Shown here piece by piece: positions 11,253 through 22,600 of a stretch of 64,000 bases of DNA. The notes beneath the pieces were generated by a model that had not been told where the DNA came from, searched no databases, and saw nothing but the letters and a program-made list of their open reading frames with translations. Each line of letters begins with the position of its first letter. Within the stretch, counting starts at the first letter, position 1. The DNA is taken from positions 1-64,000 of the forward strand of contig NZ_ALXE01000024.1 of NCBI RefSeq assembly GCF_000295955.2, read 5' to 3'. The stretch is from Pantoea sp. A4. Lineage in GTDB: Bacteria > Pseudomonadota > Gammaproteobacteria > Enterobacterales > Enterobacteriaceae. Made by a program: the position numbers and the translations under genes.

Positions 11253-12254
11253 ATGCGTAAGCCAATAATCGGAGTTGTGATTGTCGCGCTGGTGGTGCTG
11301 TACGCGTCACTGTTTGTGGTACAAGAAGGCCAGCGTGGGATTGTATTACGCTTTGGCAAAGTAGTGCGTGATGATGAAAATAAGCCACTGGTTTATGCGC
11401 CAGGTCTGCATTTTAAAGTGCCATTCCTTGAGAGCGTGAAAACGCTAGATGCACGCGTGCAGACCATGGATAACCAGGCCGATCGTTTCGTCACCAAAGA
11501 GAAGAAAGACCTGATCGTTGATTCGTACATCAAATGGCGCATCAGTGACTTCAGCCGTTACTACCTCGCCACCGGCGGCGGTGATGTTTCTCAGGCAGAA
11601 GTGCTGTTGAAACGTAAGTTCAGTGACCGTCTGCGTTCTGAAATGGGTCGTCTCGATGTTAAAGATATCGTGACTGACTCACGCGGCCGCCTGACAACCG
11701 ACGTGCGTGATGCGCTTAACACCGGTACTTCAGGTGAAGATGAAGTGCAGACGCCAGCGGCGGATGATGCAATTGCCGATGCTGCTGCACGCGTAGAGCG
11801 TGAAACCAACAGCAAAGAGCCTGCGCCAAATCCGAACAGTATGGCCGCACTGGGTATTCAGGTCGTTGACGTACGCATTAAGCAGATCAACCTGCCTACG
11901 GAAGTGTCTGACGCCATCTTCAACCGTATGCGTGCAGAGCGTGAAGCGGTAGCGCGTAGTCAGCGTTCACAGGGCCAGGAAGAAGCAGAAAAACTGCGTG
12001 CTCAGGCTGACTACCAGGTCACTAAAACCCTGGCAGAAGCGCAGCGTGAGGCTCTGATTACCCGTGGTGATGGCGATGCAGAAGCAGCAAAATTGTATGC
12101 AGATGCGTTCAGCCAGGACCCTGATTTCTATGCCTTTGTTCGCAGCCTGCGCGCGTATGAGCAGAGCTTCCAGAATAATCAGGACGTCATGGTGCTCAGC
12201 CCGGATAGCGACTTCTTCCGATATATGAAGGCGCCCTCTAACACGACGCGATAA
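11253..12254 (+). CDS. hflC: Membrane protein HflC, FtsH protease modulator
   Basis: A 333-residue SPFH protein, partner of HflK. An N-terminal membrane anchor (about residues 4-22) is followed by the band-7 domain beginning QEGQRGIVLRFGKV and a long helical region. A family-typical insert with acidic and Asn/Pro-rich sequence lies at about 155-195. It is tightly linked to hflK and followed by a strong terminator at 12270-12300. Confidence 0.96.
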   Translation: MRKPIIGVVIVALVVLYASLFVVQEGQRGIVLRFGKVVRDDENKPLVYAPGLHFKVPFLESVKTLDARVQTMDNQADRFVTKEKKDLIVDSYIKWRISDFSRYYLATGGGDVSQAEVLLKRKFSDRLRSEMGRLDVKDIVTDSRGRLTTDVRDALNTGTSGEDEVQTPAADDAIADAAARVERETNSKEPAPNPNSMAALGIQVVDVRIKQINLPTEVSDAIFNRMRAEREAVARSQRSQGQEEAEKLRAQADYQVTKTLAEAQREALITRGDGDAEAAKLYADAFSQDPDFYAFVRSLRAYEQSFQNNQDVMVLSPDSDFFRYMKAPSNTTR

Positions 12255-12269
12255 TTACTGATATAACCT

Positions 12270-12300
12270 TCAGGCCGACAATCTTGTCGGCCTTTTTTTT
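12270..12300 (+). terminator. Intrinsic terminator after hflKC
   Basis: A perfect 9-bp stem AGGCCGACA / TGTCGGCCT with loop ATCT is followed by eight T. It lies between hflC and yjeT, so yjeT may be expressed by partial read-through. Confidence 0.9.
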
Positions 12301-12311
12301 GAGGCAAGGAC

Positions 12312-12509
12312 ATGACAACAACCGTATGGACAGCGCTGGCTTTGGTTCTGGTGTTGGAAGGATTGGGACCGATGCTGTTACCGCGCATCTGGCGGCGTAT
12401 GATTATGACTATGGCGCAAACCCCGGATCGCCTGTTGCACCGTTTTGGCGGTGGATTAGTGGTGGCGGGAGTGGTTATTTTCGTCATGGTCAGTCTGCAC
12501 CGTGGCTAA
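12312..12509 (+). CDS. yjeT: Small inner-membrane protein YjeT (DUF2065)
   Basis: A 65-residue protein of unknown function with two hydrophobic segments (about residues 5-22 and 46-61) flanking a basic RIWRR region. The family is found between hflC and purA in many enterobacteria. GGCAAGGA precedes the ATG. It lies immediately after the hflC terminator. A longer frame on the same strand (12284-12571) is a shadow without family similarity. Confidence 0.88.
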   Translation: MTTTVWTALALVLVLEGLGPMLLPRIWRRMIMTMAQTPDRLLHRFGGGLVVAGVVIFVMVSLHRG

Positions 12510-12595
12510 ATTCGCAGCGGTGGGCCGTTTGGTTGTGCTTCCAGACGTCTTCAACCCCCAGGATGTTGTGATGATCAAAACCCAGGCAAAAAACT

Positions 12596-12646
12596 GCGCA
12601 ATCGTATGCTAAAAGTGCTGAAAGCAAAAAAAACCGGTGGTAGAAT
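12596..12646 (+). promoter_or_regulatory. Predicted purA promoter with PurR-like operator
   Basis: A -10 hexamer TAGAAT at 12641-12646 is preceded at 17 bp by CTGAAA (12618-12623). Just upstream, 12596-12611 (GCGCAATCGTATGCTA) matches the PurR consensus ACGCAAACGTTTGCGT at 11 of 16 positions and is a degenerate palindrome. purA is a PurR target in E. coli. The operator call is inference from the match and position. Confidence 0.5.
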
Positions 12647-12656
12647 CCTTTTTTAA

Positions 12657-13976
<1,320 letters not shown>

Positions 13977-13981
13977 TCATC

Positions 13982-14011
13982 AGAGGCCGGCTTTGTCCGG
14001 CCTTTCTCTTT
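13982..14011 (+). terminator. Intrinsic terminator after purA
   Basis: Stem AGGCCGG / CCGGCCT with loop CTTTGT is followed by the T-rich run TTCTCTTTTCTTCTC. Confidence 0.85.
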
Positions 14012-14152
14012 TCTTCTCAGCCCGTCGGTGCTGAAAAAATCGCACTTATCCCGCCACTCTGGTTTATCATCCATAATTAAAAACAGATCCCTGATAAAAA
14101 TTCACCCGCAAAAGAAGTGCTCTGTACTGGTTCATGAGCCGCTGAGGTTAAT

Positions 14153-14596
14153 GTGCAGCTAACAAGTTTTACAGATTATGGTCTGCGTGCCCTGATCTAC
14201 ATGGCCACACTGCCGGAAGGCAAGCTGACCAGCATAACCGAAGTGACCGATATCTATGGCGTCTCGCGTAACCATATGGTGAAAATCATCAATCAACTGA
14301 GTCGTGCAGGCTTTGTCTCCTCCGTCCGGGGTAAAAATGGCGGTATTCGCCTCGGTATGGCAGCAAAAGATATCGTCGTGGGTGAGGTGGTGCGTAAAAT
14401 GGAGCCGCTCGAACTGGTGGATTGCGGCAGCTGTGCCATCTCTCCTGCTTGTCGGTTGAAATCTGCTTTAAACAATGCCACGCGACAATTCTTGCTAGCG
14501 TTAGATGACTACACGCTGGCAGACATCGTTAACGATAATTATCAATTACATCAGATTTTGTTGTCAGACCCGCCGGTGGCAATTAATCACAAATGA
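14153..14596 (+). CDS. nsrR: Nitric-oxide-sensing transcriptional repressor NsrR
   Basis: A 147-residue Rrf2-family repressor with a GTG start, as in E. coli. The winged helix (about residues 1-80) contains [15 protein letters not shown] and [11 protein letters not shown]. Three cluster-ligand cysteines follow, but the spacing is Cys-x2-Cys-x5-Cys ([11 protein letters not shown]), whereas E. coli NsrR has Cys-x4-Cys-x5-Cys as remembered (NCSSEFCHITPAC). The DNA reads cleanly through this point, so two codons are missing rather than frameshifted. The rest matches NsrR, including TLADIV. rnr starts 16 bases later, the usual nsrR-rnr-rlmB order. Confidence 0.92.
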   Translation: MQLTSFTDYGLRALIYMATLPEGKLTSITEVTDIYGVSRNHMVKIINQLSRAGFVSSVRGKNGGIRLGMAAKDIVVGEVVRKMEPLELVDCGSCAISPACRLKSALNNATRQFLLALDDYTLADIVNDNYQLHQILLSDPPVAINHK

Positions 14597-14612
14597 CATC
14601 GGAGGAACCGAT

Positions 14613-17051
14613 ATGTCAAAAGATCCTTTCCAGGATAGAGAAGCTGAAAAATACGACAATCCAATTCCCAGCCGCGAATTCATTCTGGCCCTGTTGGAAA
14701 AACGTGAAAAACCCGCCAATCGCGACGATATCGCGCAGGCGCTAAATTTACAGGACGAAGATCAGCTGGAAGCGCTGCGTCGTCGTCTGCGTGCAATGGA
14801 ACGTGACGGCCAGTTGGTCTTCACTCGCCGTCAGTGTTATGCCCTGCCAGAACGTCTTGATCTGCTGCGCGGTAATGTTATTGGCCATCGTGATGGTTAT
14901 GGTTTCCTGCGCGCCGAGGGGCAAAAAGATGACTACTACCTCTCCGCTGAGCAGATGAAGTTTTGTATGCACGGTGATGTGATCCTGGCGCAGCCGCAGG
15001 GTGCAGATCGCCGTGGTCGCCGCGAAGCTCGCGTAGTGCGCGTGCTTGAACCACGTAACAGCCAAATTGTCGGCCGCTTCTTCACCGATGCTGGCACAGC
15101 TTTTGTCGTGCCTGATGATAGCCGTTTGAGCTTTGACGTGTTGATCCCCGCTGAAGATACGCAGGGCGCGCGAATGGGCGCAGTAGTCGTGGTGGAACTG
15201 GTGCAGCGTCCAACGCGTCGCACTAAAGCGATCGGTAAAATTCTTGAAGTGCTGGGTGAAAACATGGACACCGGTCTAGCGGTGGATATGGCATTGCGCA
15301 CCCATGAAATTCCCCATAGCTGGCCTCCTGAAGTGGAGAAACAGGTGGCGAAGTTCAGTGAAATCGTCCCGGAATCTGCGAAAAAAGGCCGTGTCGATCT
15401 GCGTGAGCTGCCGTTGGTCACCATCGATGGTGAAGATGCACGAGATTTCGATGATGCCGTCTACTGCGAGAAAAAACGCGGTGGTGGCTGGCGCTTGTGG
15501 GTAGCGATTGCCGATGTCAGCTACTACGTCCGTCCGGGCCAGCCGCTGGATCACGAAGCCCAACTGCGCGGGACGTCGGTTTACTTCCCGTCTCAGGTGG
15601 TGCCGATGCTGCCAGAAGTGCTGTCTAACGGCTTGTGTTCGCTTAACCCGCAGGTCGATCGCCTGTGTATGGTGTGCGAAATGACCGTGTCTGCCAGCGG
15701 CAAACTCACGGGCTACAAGCACTACGAAGCGGTGATGAATTCCCATGCTCGCCTGACTTACAACAAAGTATGGAATATCTTGCAGGGCAATGAAGAGCTG
15801 CGTGAGCAGTACGCGCCACTGGTCAAGCATCTGCAAGAGCTGCATAACATGTATCAGGCGCTGGAAGCTGCCCGCGTTGAGCGTGGTGGTATCTCGTTTG
15901 AAACCGAAGAAGCGAAATTTATCTTCAACGCACAGCGTCGTATTGAACGTGTAGAACGTACCACGCGCAATGATGCACACAAACTGATTGAAGAGTGCAT
16001 GATCCTCGCCAACATCGCTTCGGCGCGCTTTGTCGAGAAGAATAATGAGCCAGCGCTGTTCCGCGATCACGACCGTCCAGGCGATGACAGCATCACCAGC
16101 TTCCGTACCGTGCTGAATGAGCTGGGTCTGAGCTTGCCGGGTGGCAATAAGCCGCAGCCGATCGATTACGCTGAACTACTGAAACAAATCGCCGATCGTC
16201 CAGATGCAGAAATGCTGCAAACCATGCTGCTGCGCTCCATGAAGCAGGCGGTGTATGATCCGGAAAACCGTGGCCACTTCGGCCTGGCTCTGGCCTCTTA
16301 TGCGCACTTCACTTCACCGATCCGTCGTTATCCGGATCTGCTGCTGCACCGTGCGATCAAGTACCTGATCGCTAAAGATCAGGGCGATCTGCAAGGTATC
16401 ACCACGGAAACCGGCGGCTATCACTACGAGATGCAGCAGATGCTGGAGCTGGGACAACACTGTTCCATGACCGAGCGTCGCGCAGATGAAGCCACGCGTG
16501 ATGTCGCCGACTGGCTGAAATGCGACTTTATGCAGGATCAGGTGGGTAACGTCTTTACGGGTGTTATCGCCAGCGTTGCCGGTTTTGGTTTCTTCGTGCG
16601 TCTCAACGATCTGTTCATTGATGGTTTGGTTCACGTCTCGTCGCTGGATAACGACTACTATCGTTTTGATCAGGTGGGTCAGCGTTTGATCGGCGAATCT
16701 GGCGGTCAGACTTACCGTCTGGGTGATACGGTAGAAGTGCGGGTTGAAGCGGTGCATATGGATGAACGCAAAATTGATTTTGCGCTCATCTCCAGCAAAC
16801 GCCAGCCGCGCGGTGCGGGTAAAACCGCCCGTGAGAAGGAAAAACGCAGTGAATCCGCCCCGGCCAAACGCCGCCGTGATGCGGGACGCAAAGGCAATTT
16901 TGAGCCTGATAGCGCCTTCCGCGATGCCAAGCCAAAAGCCACCAAAGCGAAGAAAGAGAAAAAAAGTAAAACCCCGTCGGCAAAAACCCGTAAAATCGCC
17001 GCCGCCACTAAGGCAAAGCGCGCGGCGAAGAAAAAAACCGACAGCGCCTGA
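14613..17051 (+). CDS. rnr: Exoribonuclease R
   Basis: An 812-residue processive 3'-5' exoribonuclease that degrades structured RNA and acts in tmRNA-linked decay. Domains in order are an HTH_12 domain (about 20-90), cold-shock domains (to about 245), RNB (about 260-600), S1 (about 640-725) and a Lys/Arg/Ala-rich tail (about 730-812). The metal-binding aspartates in [12 protein letters not shown] fall at 272, 278, 280 and 281, the E. coli numbering. The start MSKDPFQ has GGAGGA in front; the frame is open 36 codons further up, but that overlaps nsrR. Confidence 0.97.
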   Translation: MSKDPFQDREAEKYDNPIPSREFILALLEKREKPANRDDIAQALNLQDEDQLEALRRRLRAMERDGQLVFTRRQCYALPERLDLLRGNVIGHRDGYGFLRAEGQKDDYYLSAEQMKFCMHGDVILAQPQGADRRGRREARVVRVLEPRNSQIVGRFFTDAGTAFVVPDDSRLSFDVLIPAEDTQGARMGAVVVVELVQRPTRRTKAIGKILEVLGENMDTGLAVDMALRTHEIPHSWPPEVEKQVAKFSEIVPESAKKGRVDLRELPLVTIDGEDARDFDDAVYCEKKRGGGWRLWVAIADVSYYVRPGQPLDHEAQLRGTSVYFPSQVVPMLPEVLSNGLCSLNPQVDRLCMVCEMTVSASGKLTGYKHYEAVMNSHARLTYNKVWNILQGNEELREQYAPLVKHLQELHNMYQALEAARVERGGISFETEEAKFIFNAQRRIERVERTTRNDAHKLIEECMILANIASARFVEKNNEPALFRDHDRPGDDSITSFRTVLNELGLSLPGGNKPQPIDYAELLKQIADRPDAEMLQTMLLRSMKQAVYDPENRGHFGLALASYAHFTSPIRRYPDLLLHRAIKYLIAKDQGDLQGITTETGGYHYEMQQMLELGQHCSMTERRADEATRDVADWLKCDFMQDQVGNVFTGVIASVAGFGFFVRLNDLFIDGLVHVSSLDNDYYRFDQVGQRLIGESGGQTYRLGDTVEVRVEAVHMDERKIDFALISSKRQPRGAGKTAREKEKRSESAPAKRRRDAGRKGNFEPDSAFRDAKPKATKAKKEKKSKTPSAKTRKIAAATKAKRAAKKKTDSA

Positions 17052-17057
17052 TGCCCG

Positions 17058-17086
17058 TTCAGGTGCTTCCACCGGAAGCACCTGAA
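17058..17086 (+). other. 13-bp perfect hairpin between rnr and rlmB
   Basis: TTCAGGTGCTTCC and its exact reverse complement are separated by three bases, and the CACCTGAA motif of the right arm recurs imperfectly a few bases later. No T run follows, so this is not a standard terminator. It may protect the rnr 3' end or be a processing site between co-transcribed genes. Confidence 0.6.
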
Positions 17087-17122
17087 GTCACCTGAAACCT
17101 TGCCAGACCGTCGAGTAGAGTA

Positions 17123-17857
17123 ATGAGCGAAATAATTTTTGGTATCCATGCCGTCCAGGCCCTGCTGGACAGCGCACCACAGCGTTTCCAGGAAGTTTAT
17201 ATCCTGAAAGGGCGTGACGATCGTCGTCTGCAACCGCTGGTAGCGGCACTGGAAGCTCAGGGGATTATCATTCAGGTGGCGCACCGCCAGTGGCTGGATG
17301 AGCAAGTTGAAGGCGGTGTTCATCAGGGCATCGTGGCACGGGTAAAACCGGGCCGTCAGTACCAGGAAGGCGATCTGCCTGACCTGTTACAGAGCCTGGA
17401 AAAGCCGTTTTTGCTGGTGCTGGATGGCGTTACCGATCCGCACAACCTTGGCGCTTGTCTGCGTAGTGCAGATGCCGCAGGCGTGCATGCGGTTATTGTG
17501 CCAAAAGACCGTTCTGCTTCACTGAATGCGACCGCCAAAAAAGTCGCCAGTGGCGCAGCGGAAAACATTCCGTTGATCCGCGTAACCAACCTGGCTCGCA
17601 CCCTGCGCCTGTTGCAAGAGTACAACATCTGGGTGGTGGGTACGGCAGGCGAAGCCGATCACACGCTGTATCAGAGCAAAATGACCGGTCCGATGGCGCT
17701 GGTGATGGGCGCTGAAGGCGAAGGTATGCGCCGCCTGACGCGCGAACACTGTGATGAACTGATCAGCATTCCAATGGCCGGTAGCGTCTCTTCACTGAAC
17801 GTTTCGGTTGCCACTGGCGTCTGCCTGTTCGAAGCGGTACGCCAGCGCGGGCTGTGA
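17123..17857 (+). CDS. rlmB: 23S rRNA (Gm2251) 2'-O-methyltransferase RlmB
   Basis: A 244-residue SPOUT methyltransferase that methylates the ribose of G2251 in 23S rRNA using S-adenosylmethionine. An N-terminal SpoU substrate-binding domain (about 1-75) begins [15 protein letters not shown]. The catalytic knot domain shows [29 protein letters not shown] and the [14 protein letters not shown] knot motif. It ends the nsrR-rnr-rlmB cluster. Confidence 0.96.
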   Translation: MSEIIFGIHAVQALLDSAPQRFQEVYILKGRDDRRLQPLVAALEAQGIIIQVAHRQWLDEQVEGGVHQGIVARVKPGRQYQEGDLPDLLQSLEKPFLLVLDGVTDPHNLGACLRSADAAGVHAVIVPKDRSASLNATAKKVASGAAENIPLIRVTNLARTLRLLQEYNIWVVGTAGEADHTLYQSKMTGPMALVMGAEGEGMRRLTREHCDELISIPMAGSVSSLNVSVATGVCLFEAVRQRGL

Positions 17858-17941
17858 GCCCCCGCATAAATCTGCGTATTTTTACCAGGCATAACCACCA
17901 GCGCGTTTCATACTTAAAGAAATGTGCCGTAAGGAGTGGTT

Positions 17942-19570
17942 ATGACCTGGACAACACATCCTGTTTTTAATCAGCCGCATCCGCTGAGTAACAGCAATCT
18001 TTTCCTCTCTGACCTGCCGTTGCGCGAAGCCCTGTTACGTGAAGGTGCCCAATGGGATACCGACTGGCTCGCCTCTGTCGGCCTGCAATTAGGTAGCGCT
18101 GAATCCCTCGAACTGGGACGTATCGCCAATACCAGCCCACCTGAACTGCTCCGTTATGACGGACGGGGTGAGCGTATCGACGAAGTCCGGTTTCATCCTG
18201 CATGGCATTTGCTGATGCAAGGGGTTTGCGCCAGCCGTTTGCACAATCTCAGCTGGCAACCCGATGTCCTGGCCAATGCAACGGTCGCACGCGCTGCGCG
18301 CTTCATTTTGCATGCCCAGGTTGAGGCGGGCACTTTATGCCCGGTTACCATGACCCATGCGGCCATTCCCTTGTTACAACAGGCTTTACCCTCTGCGTTT
18401 GCCGATTGGCGACCAGGTCTGCTCAGCGACCGCTATGACACGCATGCTCAGCCAGGTGCGGAGAAACGTGGCTTATTGATCGGCATGGGCATGACGGAAA
18501 AACAGGGGGGCAGTGACGTCATGACCAATACCACCCGTGCCGAGCCTCTGGAGCGGCGGGGGCCGGGGGAAGCCTATCGCCTCACCGGGCATAAGTGGTT
18601 TTTCTCCGTGCCACAGAGCGATGCGCATCTGGTGCTGGCGCAGGCCGCCGGGGGATTAAGCTGCTTTTTCATGCCACGTCTGCTGCCGGATGGTAGCCGT
18701 AATGCAATACGCATTGAGCGCCTGAAAGACAAGCTAGGCAACCGTGCCAATGCCAGTGCCGAAGTGGAGTTTCTTGATGCCAGCGGCTGGTTGCTGGGGG
18801 AAGAAGGCGAAGGGGTTCGGCTGATCCTGAAAATGGGCGGGATGACGCGCTTTGACTGCGCGTTAGGTAGCCATGGCCTGATGCGCCGCGCCTTTTCTGT
18901 TGCGCTGTATCATGCCCATCAGCGGCATTCGATGGGCAAGTGCTTAGTGGAACAGCCGTTGATGCGCCAGGTGCTGGCGAGCCAGGCGCTCCAGCTTGAG
19001 GGGCAAACCGCTTTCCTGCTCCGCCTTGCCAGAGCCTGGTCCCAGCCAGCCAACGAGCATGAACGACTCTATGCCCGGTTATTTACGCCAGTGGCAAAAT
19101 ATGGCATTTGCAAAGCGGGCATCCCGTTTGTTGCGGAGGCGATGGAAGTCCTGGGGGGAATCGGTTACTGCGAAGAGAGCGAACTCCCGCGCCTGTACCG
19201 TGAAATGCCGGTGAACAGCATCTGGGAAGGATCGGGCAATATTATGTGCCTTGATGTGTTGCGAGCGCTACAACGTCAACCGGGCATGGAAGCCATGTTG
19301 CAGCAAGAGTTTGATGCGGTAAAAGGCAGCAACCGCCTGTTTGACGCCTGCTGGCGCAAATTACGATCGCTGCATAGCCATCTACAGGAAGCACAAGGCC
19401 GCGAAGTGGCGCAAACCCTGCTGCTACTGGGCATCGGTGCACAACTGTTGCAATGTGCTGAGCCTCCTTTGGCCGATGCCTGGTGTCAGCAATGGTTGGG
19501 TACACGCCAAAATGCAGGGCTGGATGAGCTTTTAAGCCAGCGTTTATTGCTCCGCGCTATCGGCGGGTAG
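17942..19570 (+). CDS. aidB: Acyl-CoA dehydrogenase family protein AidB
   Basis: A 542-residue flavoprotein of the adaptive response to alkylation; E. coli AidB has weak isovaleryl-CoA dehydrogenase activity and binds DNA. Acyl-CoA dehydrogenase motifs are clear: GMGMTEKQGGSDV, KWFFSVPQSDAHLVLAQ, GGMTRFDCALGSH and the C-terminal EGSGNIMCLDVLR. The start MTWTTHP lies six bases after AAGGAG; an in-frame GTG two codons earlier overlaps that RBS and is less likely. E. coli has yjfIJKLMC between rlmB and aidB; here they are absent. Confidence 0.95.
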   Translation: MTWTTHPVFNQPHPLSNSNLFLSDLPLREALLREGAQWDTDWLASVGLQLGSAESLELGRIANTSPPELLRYDGRGERIDEVRFHPAWHLLMQGVCASRLHNLSWQPDVLANATVARAARFILHAQVEAGTLCPVTMTHAAIPLLQQALPSAFADWRPGLLSDRYDTHAQPGAEKRGLLIGMGMTEKQGGSDVMTNTTRAEPLERRGPGEAYRLTGHKWFFSVPQSDAHLVLAQAAGGLSCFFMPRLLPDGSRNAIRIERLKDKLGNRANASAEVEFLDASGWLLGEEGEGVRLILKMGGMTRFDCALGSHGLMRRAFSVALYHAHQRHSMGKCLVEQPLMRQVLASQALQLEGQTAFLLRLARAWSQPANEHERLYARLFTPVAKYGICKAGIPFVAEAMEVLGGIGYCEESELPRLYREMPVNSIWEGSGNIMCLDVLRALQRQPGMEAMLQQEFDAVKGSNRLFDACWRKLRSLHSHLQEAQGREVAQTLLLLGIGAQLLQCAEPPLADAWCQQWLGTRQNAGLDELLSQRLLLRAIGG

Positions 19571-19677
19571 GAGAATCTGACGGTCCAGACAGAAAGCGGG
19601 AAGTGCTGACTGAACACTCTCCGGTGGATGAGCACCCAGTCTCCAGAGGCCAATCAGGCCCACATCAGGAGATTGCC

Positions 19678-22600
19678 ATGTTCGCCACTTTAAACACCAG
19701 CTCTTCCCCTATTACTTTACGTCCCCTCATCATCGACATTGACCGCAATCAGCGCGCTGCCAACAGCACCCACCCCGCTACAGAGAATCTTTTTCAGGCC
19801 GGTGTCTGGCGAGTGCTGAACAAACTCGGATTAGCACCGGCATTAACAGAACAACAGGCAGTGTCGTGGATGAAGTCTTATACGCGTTACCAGATGGCAG
19901 CCGATCAGCTTGCGCGCCATAGTGAAGACAAAAACGCGACCGCGCATCAGCAGGATTTGCTACGCGCACATTTCAACATGGCCCTGATGGAAGCGGAGTA
20001 CACCGGCAAACTGGGAGCAGGAGATAACGCCTGGCTGAAAGGGCTGGAGATTGTTCAGTCCGCGCAGCGTAATGCTTCTGATGTCACTACCGGCACGCTG
20101 TGCTGGTATTACACCGGAACGGATAAAACGCTACCGCAGAAAATCACCTTGCCGCATTCGCTGGTCATGGAACAGCAGAGCGACCGTAACAGTAACGGGG
20201 AGGTGGTGCTCTATAACAGCTTGCACGCATGGAATTACTTCCCTGAGCAGGCCAGTTTTCAGCAGTTTCCCGATATGCGCAGACTGGGGCAGGCGGTGCT
20301 CAGCACGAGTATTAATGGCACATTCAACCCTGAAGAGAGCATGCTGCGAGAGCAGATCTTGCTGGCCGCAGCGCCTCTGCAACGCCCAGCACTGGAACGC
20401 TATTTCAATCGTATTAGCCTGAATCCCAGCCTTAAACATTGCCAGTTGCGCGCGGAGCCTCTGCCGGGAAGCGATTTTCAGGAGAAACTGAATCAGTTTA
20501 TTCATACCGCTGTAAGGTCAGTCATCGCTAACAGCCCATCAGCCACATTGCTCGGCGAGCGCCAGAAGCTAGCACAGCAGCAGTTTTCAGCACTGATGAA
20601 AAGTGATGTCACAGAATTTGATACGTATTTGCGGCAGCAAGTGTCAGCGGATTTTTCCCGTGCGCTCAATCAAAGTGATATCCGCTTTAATGCGACTTTA
20701 CTCGATCCGGACGGGATCGAAATCGCGATAAATGGTCTGCGTGGCAGCCTGAGTGAGTGGGCGGATAACCTGTATCGCTTTCGTCCTGACGATAACCCCT
20801 TGCACAGCGATAATACGTTTGTCTCGTCACGCCATTTACCTGGGCGGATTATTCATCTGGGGGCCGAAGGTGCCCGTTCGTTATATCAGTTTTTCTCCAC
20901 TACGAATAATGAGCGCTTGCCTGGCGAGGTGCGCATTACTCAAATCCCGCAGGGGCTGATCCTTAATCAAACGACCAGTAGTGCATTAGATAATATGAAT
21001 CGCGATGTCGGCCTACAGCGGCGAATTTTATCGCAGCTCAGAGGTGGCTATGTTATTGATCGTTATGGAAGTTACTTACGCAGTGAGCATATACAGAAAA
21101 GCTCTGCTTCACGTAAAGCATGGATCACTTTGCAGAAGTTGAATATAGAGCGTGCGGCAGAGTCGGCGCGTGAAGGCGGGGTGATTTCCGCTGCCGATGA
21201 AGAACGTATTATTGCGTTGATGGAACGTATGGCGGGGGGTGGGAAAGGTACTCGCTATCCTAATGACAGATTAAGTGACTGCCGGTTACGCTATGCGCCT
21301 GGCGGTATGGTTTATCCGTTGGACATTACGCTCCCCGAAGTTTATACCGTTCAACTGGCGTCGTCAGCGCCTGACGAACGGGCGTTTGTCTATTTCCCGC
21401 CCGGCATTTACGGCCAGCGTCTGCTGCCCGCGTCGACCTTTCTAACCTATGTAGTTGAAGATGGGGCTAATGTCCGGCCTTTACTGCGTAATCTGACAGC
21501 GCCGGGCGATCTTACTCAGCTTGATAATGTGCTCAAGATGGCTTCCGGTAGTCACTTTACATTGGATGCGGTGGCGCTTTCGGGCCTGGAAGAGGGGGCC
21601 ACGCGCTATTTTGAACAGCTGATTGCCAGGGCGGAAGCTAACCGCTATACGCGTAAGCACTTTATCAATGAACTGCTGATGAAAATGGCGGGGTATGGCG
21701 CAGCGGTAGCGTGCATAGGCACTGGTGGTACTTTTAAACTGGCTTGTGGCTCGTTAATGCTGCCTTTCATAGCACAGGGTGGAAGGGATATTGTCCGGCA
21801 GTTGGAGCAGGGGGAAACAGACAGCGCTTTGCTCAAGACGTGGCTGTTGCTACCGGATGCGGCAGATGGTTTGCCAGCGCTTGGCATGTTATTGAAAGCA
21901 ACGGGACGCTCGGTAAAAAAACTCTCCGGGTTGTTGGGGCGCAAGCTCTCTACACCGCAGCAAGTGGCTGATGCTGTTGAAGAGGTAGTGGGATGGCGTA
22001 AGGCGATTGATGCAGAGGGCCGGTTACGTTCTGAGGTCGCGGCTTCTGAAACTGTGCTTGATGCCAGCTCTCGCTATCAGCCACGTCAGGACCTGCCGGG
22101 TGAATTCTGGCAATCGGCAGATAAGGTCTATATCCGGGATCAGGGAAAGGCTTTCGAGGTCTATTCTGATAATGGCTGGCGCTCGGTCCGGTTGCGCGAT
22201 CCAGCAAAGCCCCATGCCGCAGGCCCCAAAATTATCTTTCGTGATAACCGATGGCAGCTTGATACTGGCGGACTTAACGGTGGCGGGGTGGGCCAGTCGC
22301 GGCAGAACAGCTTTCTGATTGGCATCGCCGAAGATCAGCATGCCCTACAAAATTTTCTCAGCGCTTTTGACTTTGGCGGTGGTGCGCGCGGTCATGTTGT
22401 ACTTAGGGGGCTCATTGAGCAGCTTCGTCAAGGCCGCTTACCTGCCAGATATCATGCGTCGGTAATCCCGGGTCAGGAGTGGCGGGCATTAGGGATGATC
22501 GGAATCTCGCCGCCGACAAGAGTACCGGCGTACTCTGCCACTTTTATTCGGGCGGCATCACAGGGTTTTGTCTTTGCGGATAATCGGCAGGGCAAAGCAT

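Noticed and set aside
12284..12571. 95-codon frame over yjeT
   Set aside because: Out of frame with the conserved YjeT protein; starts in the terminator stem region.
15276..16070. 264-codon open frame antisense to rnr
   Set aside because: Shadow of the RNB domain coding region; no similarity or RBS.
19571..19677. hrp-box (HrpL) promoter for the LRR-NEL gene
   Set aside because: No GGAAC with CCAC at 15-16 bases was found in the gap, so type III co-regulation is not supported by sequence.
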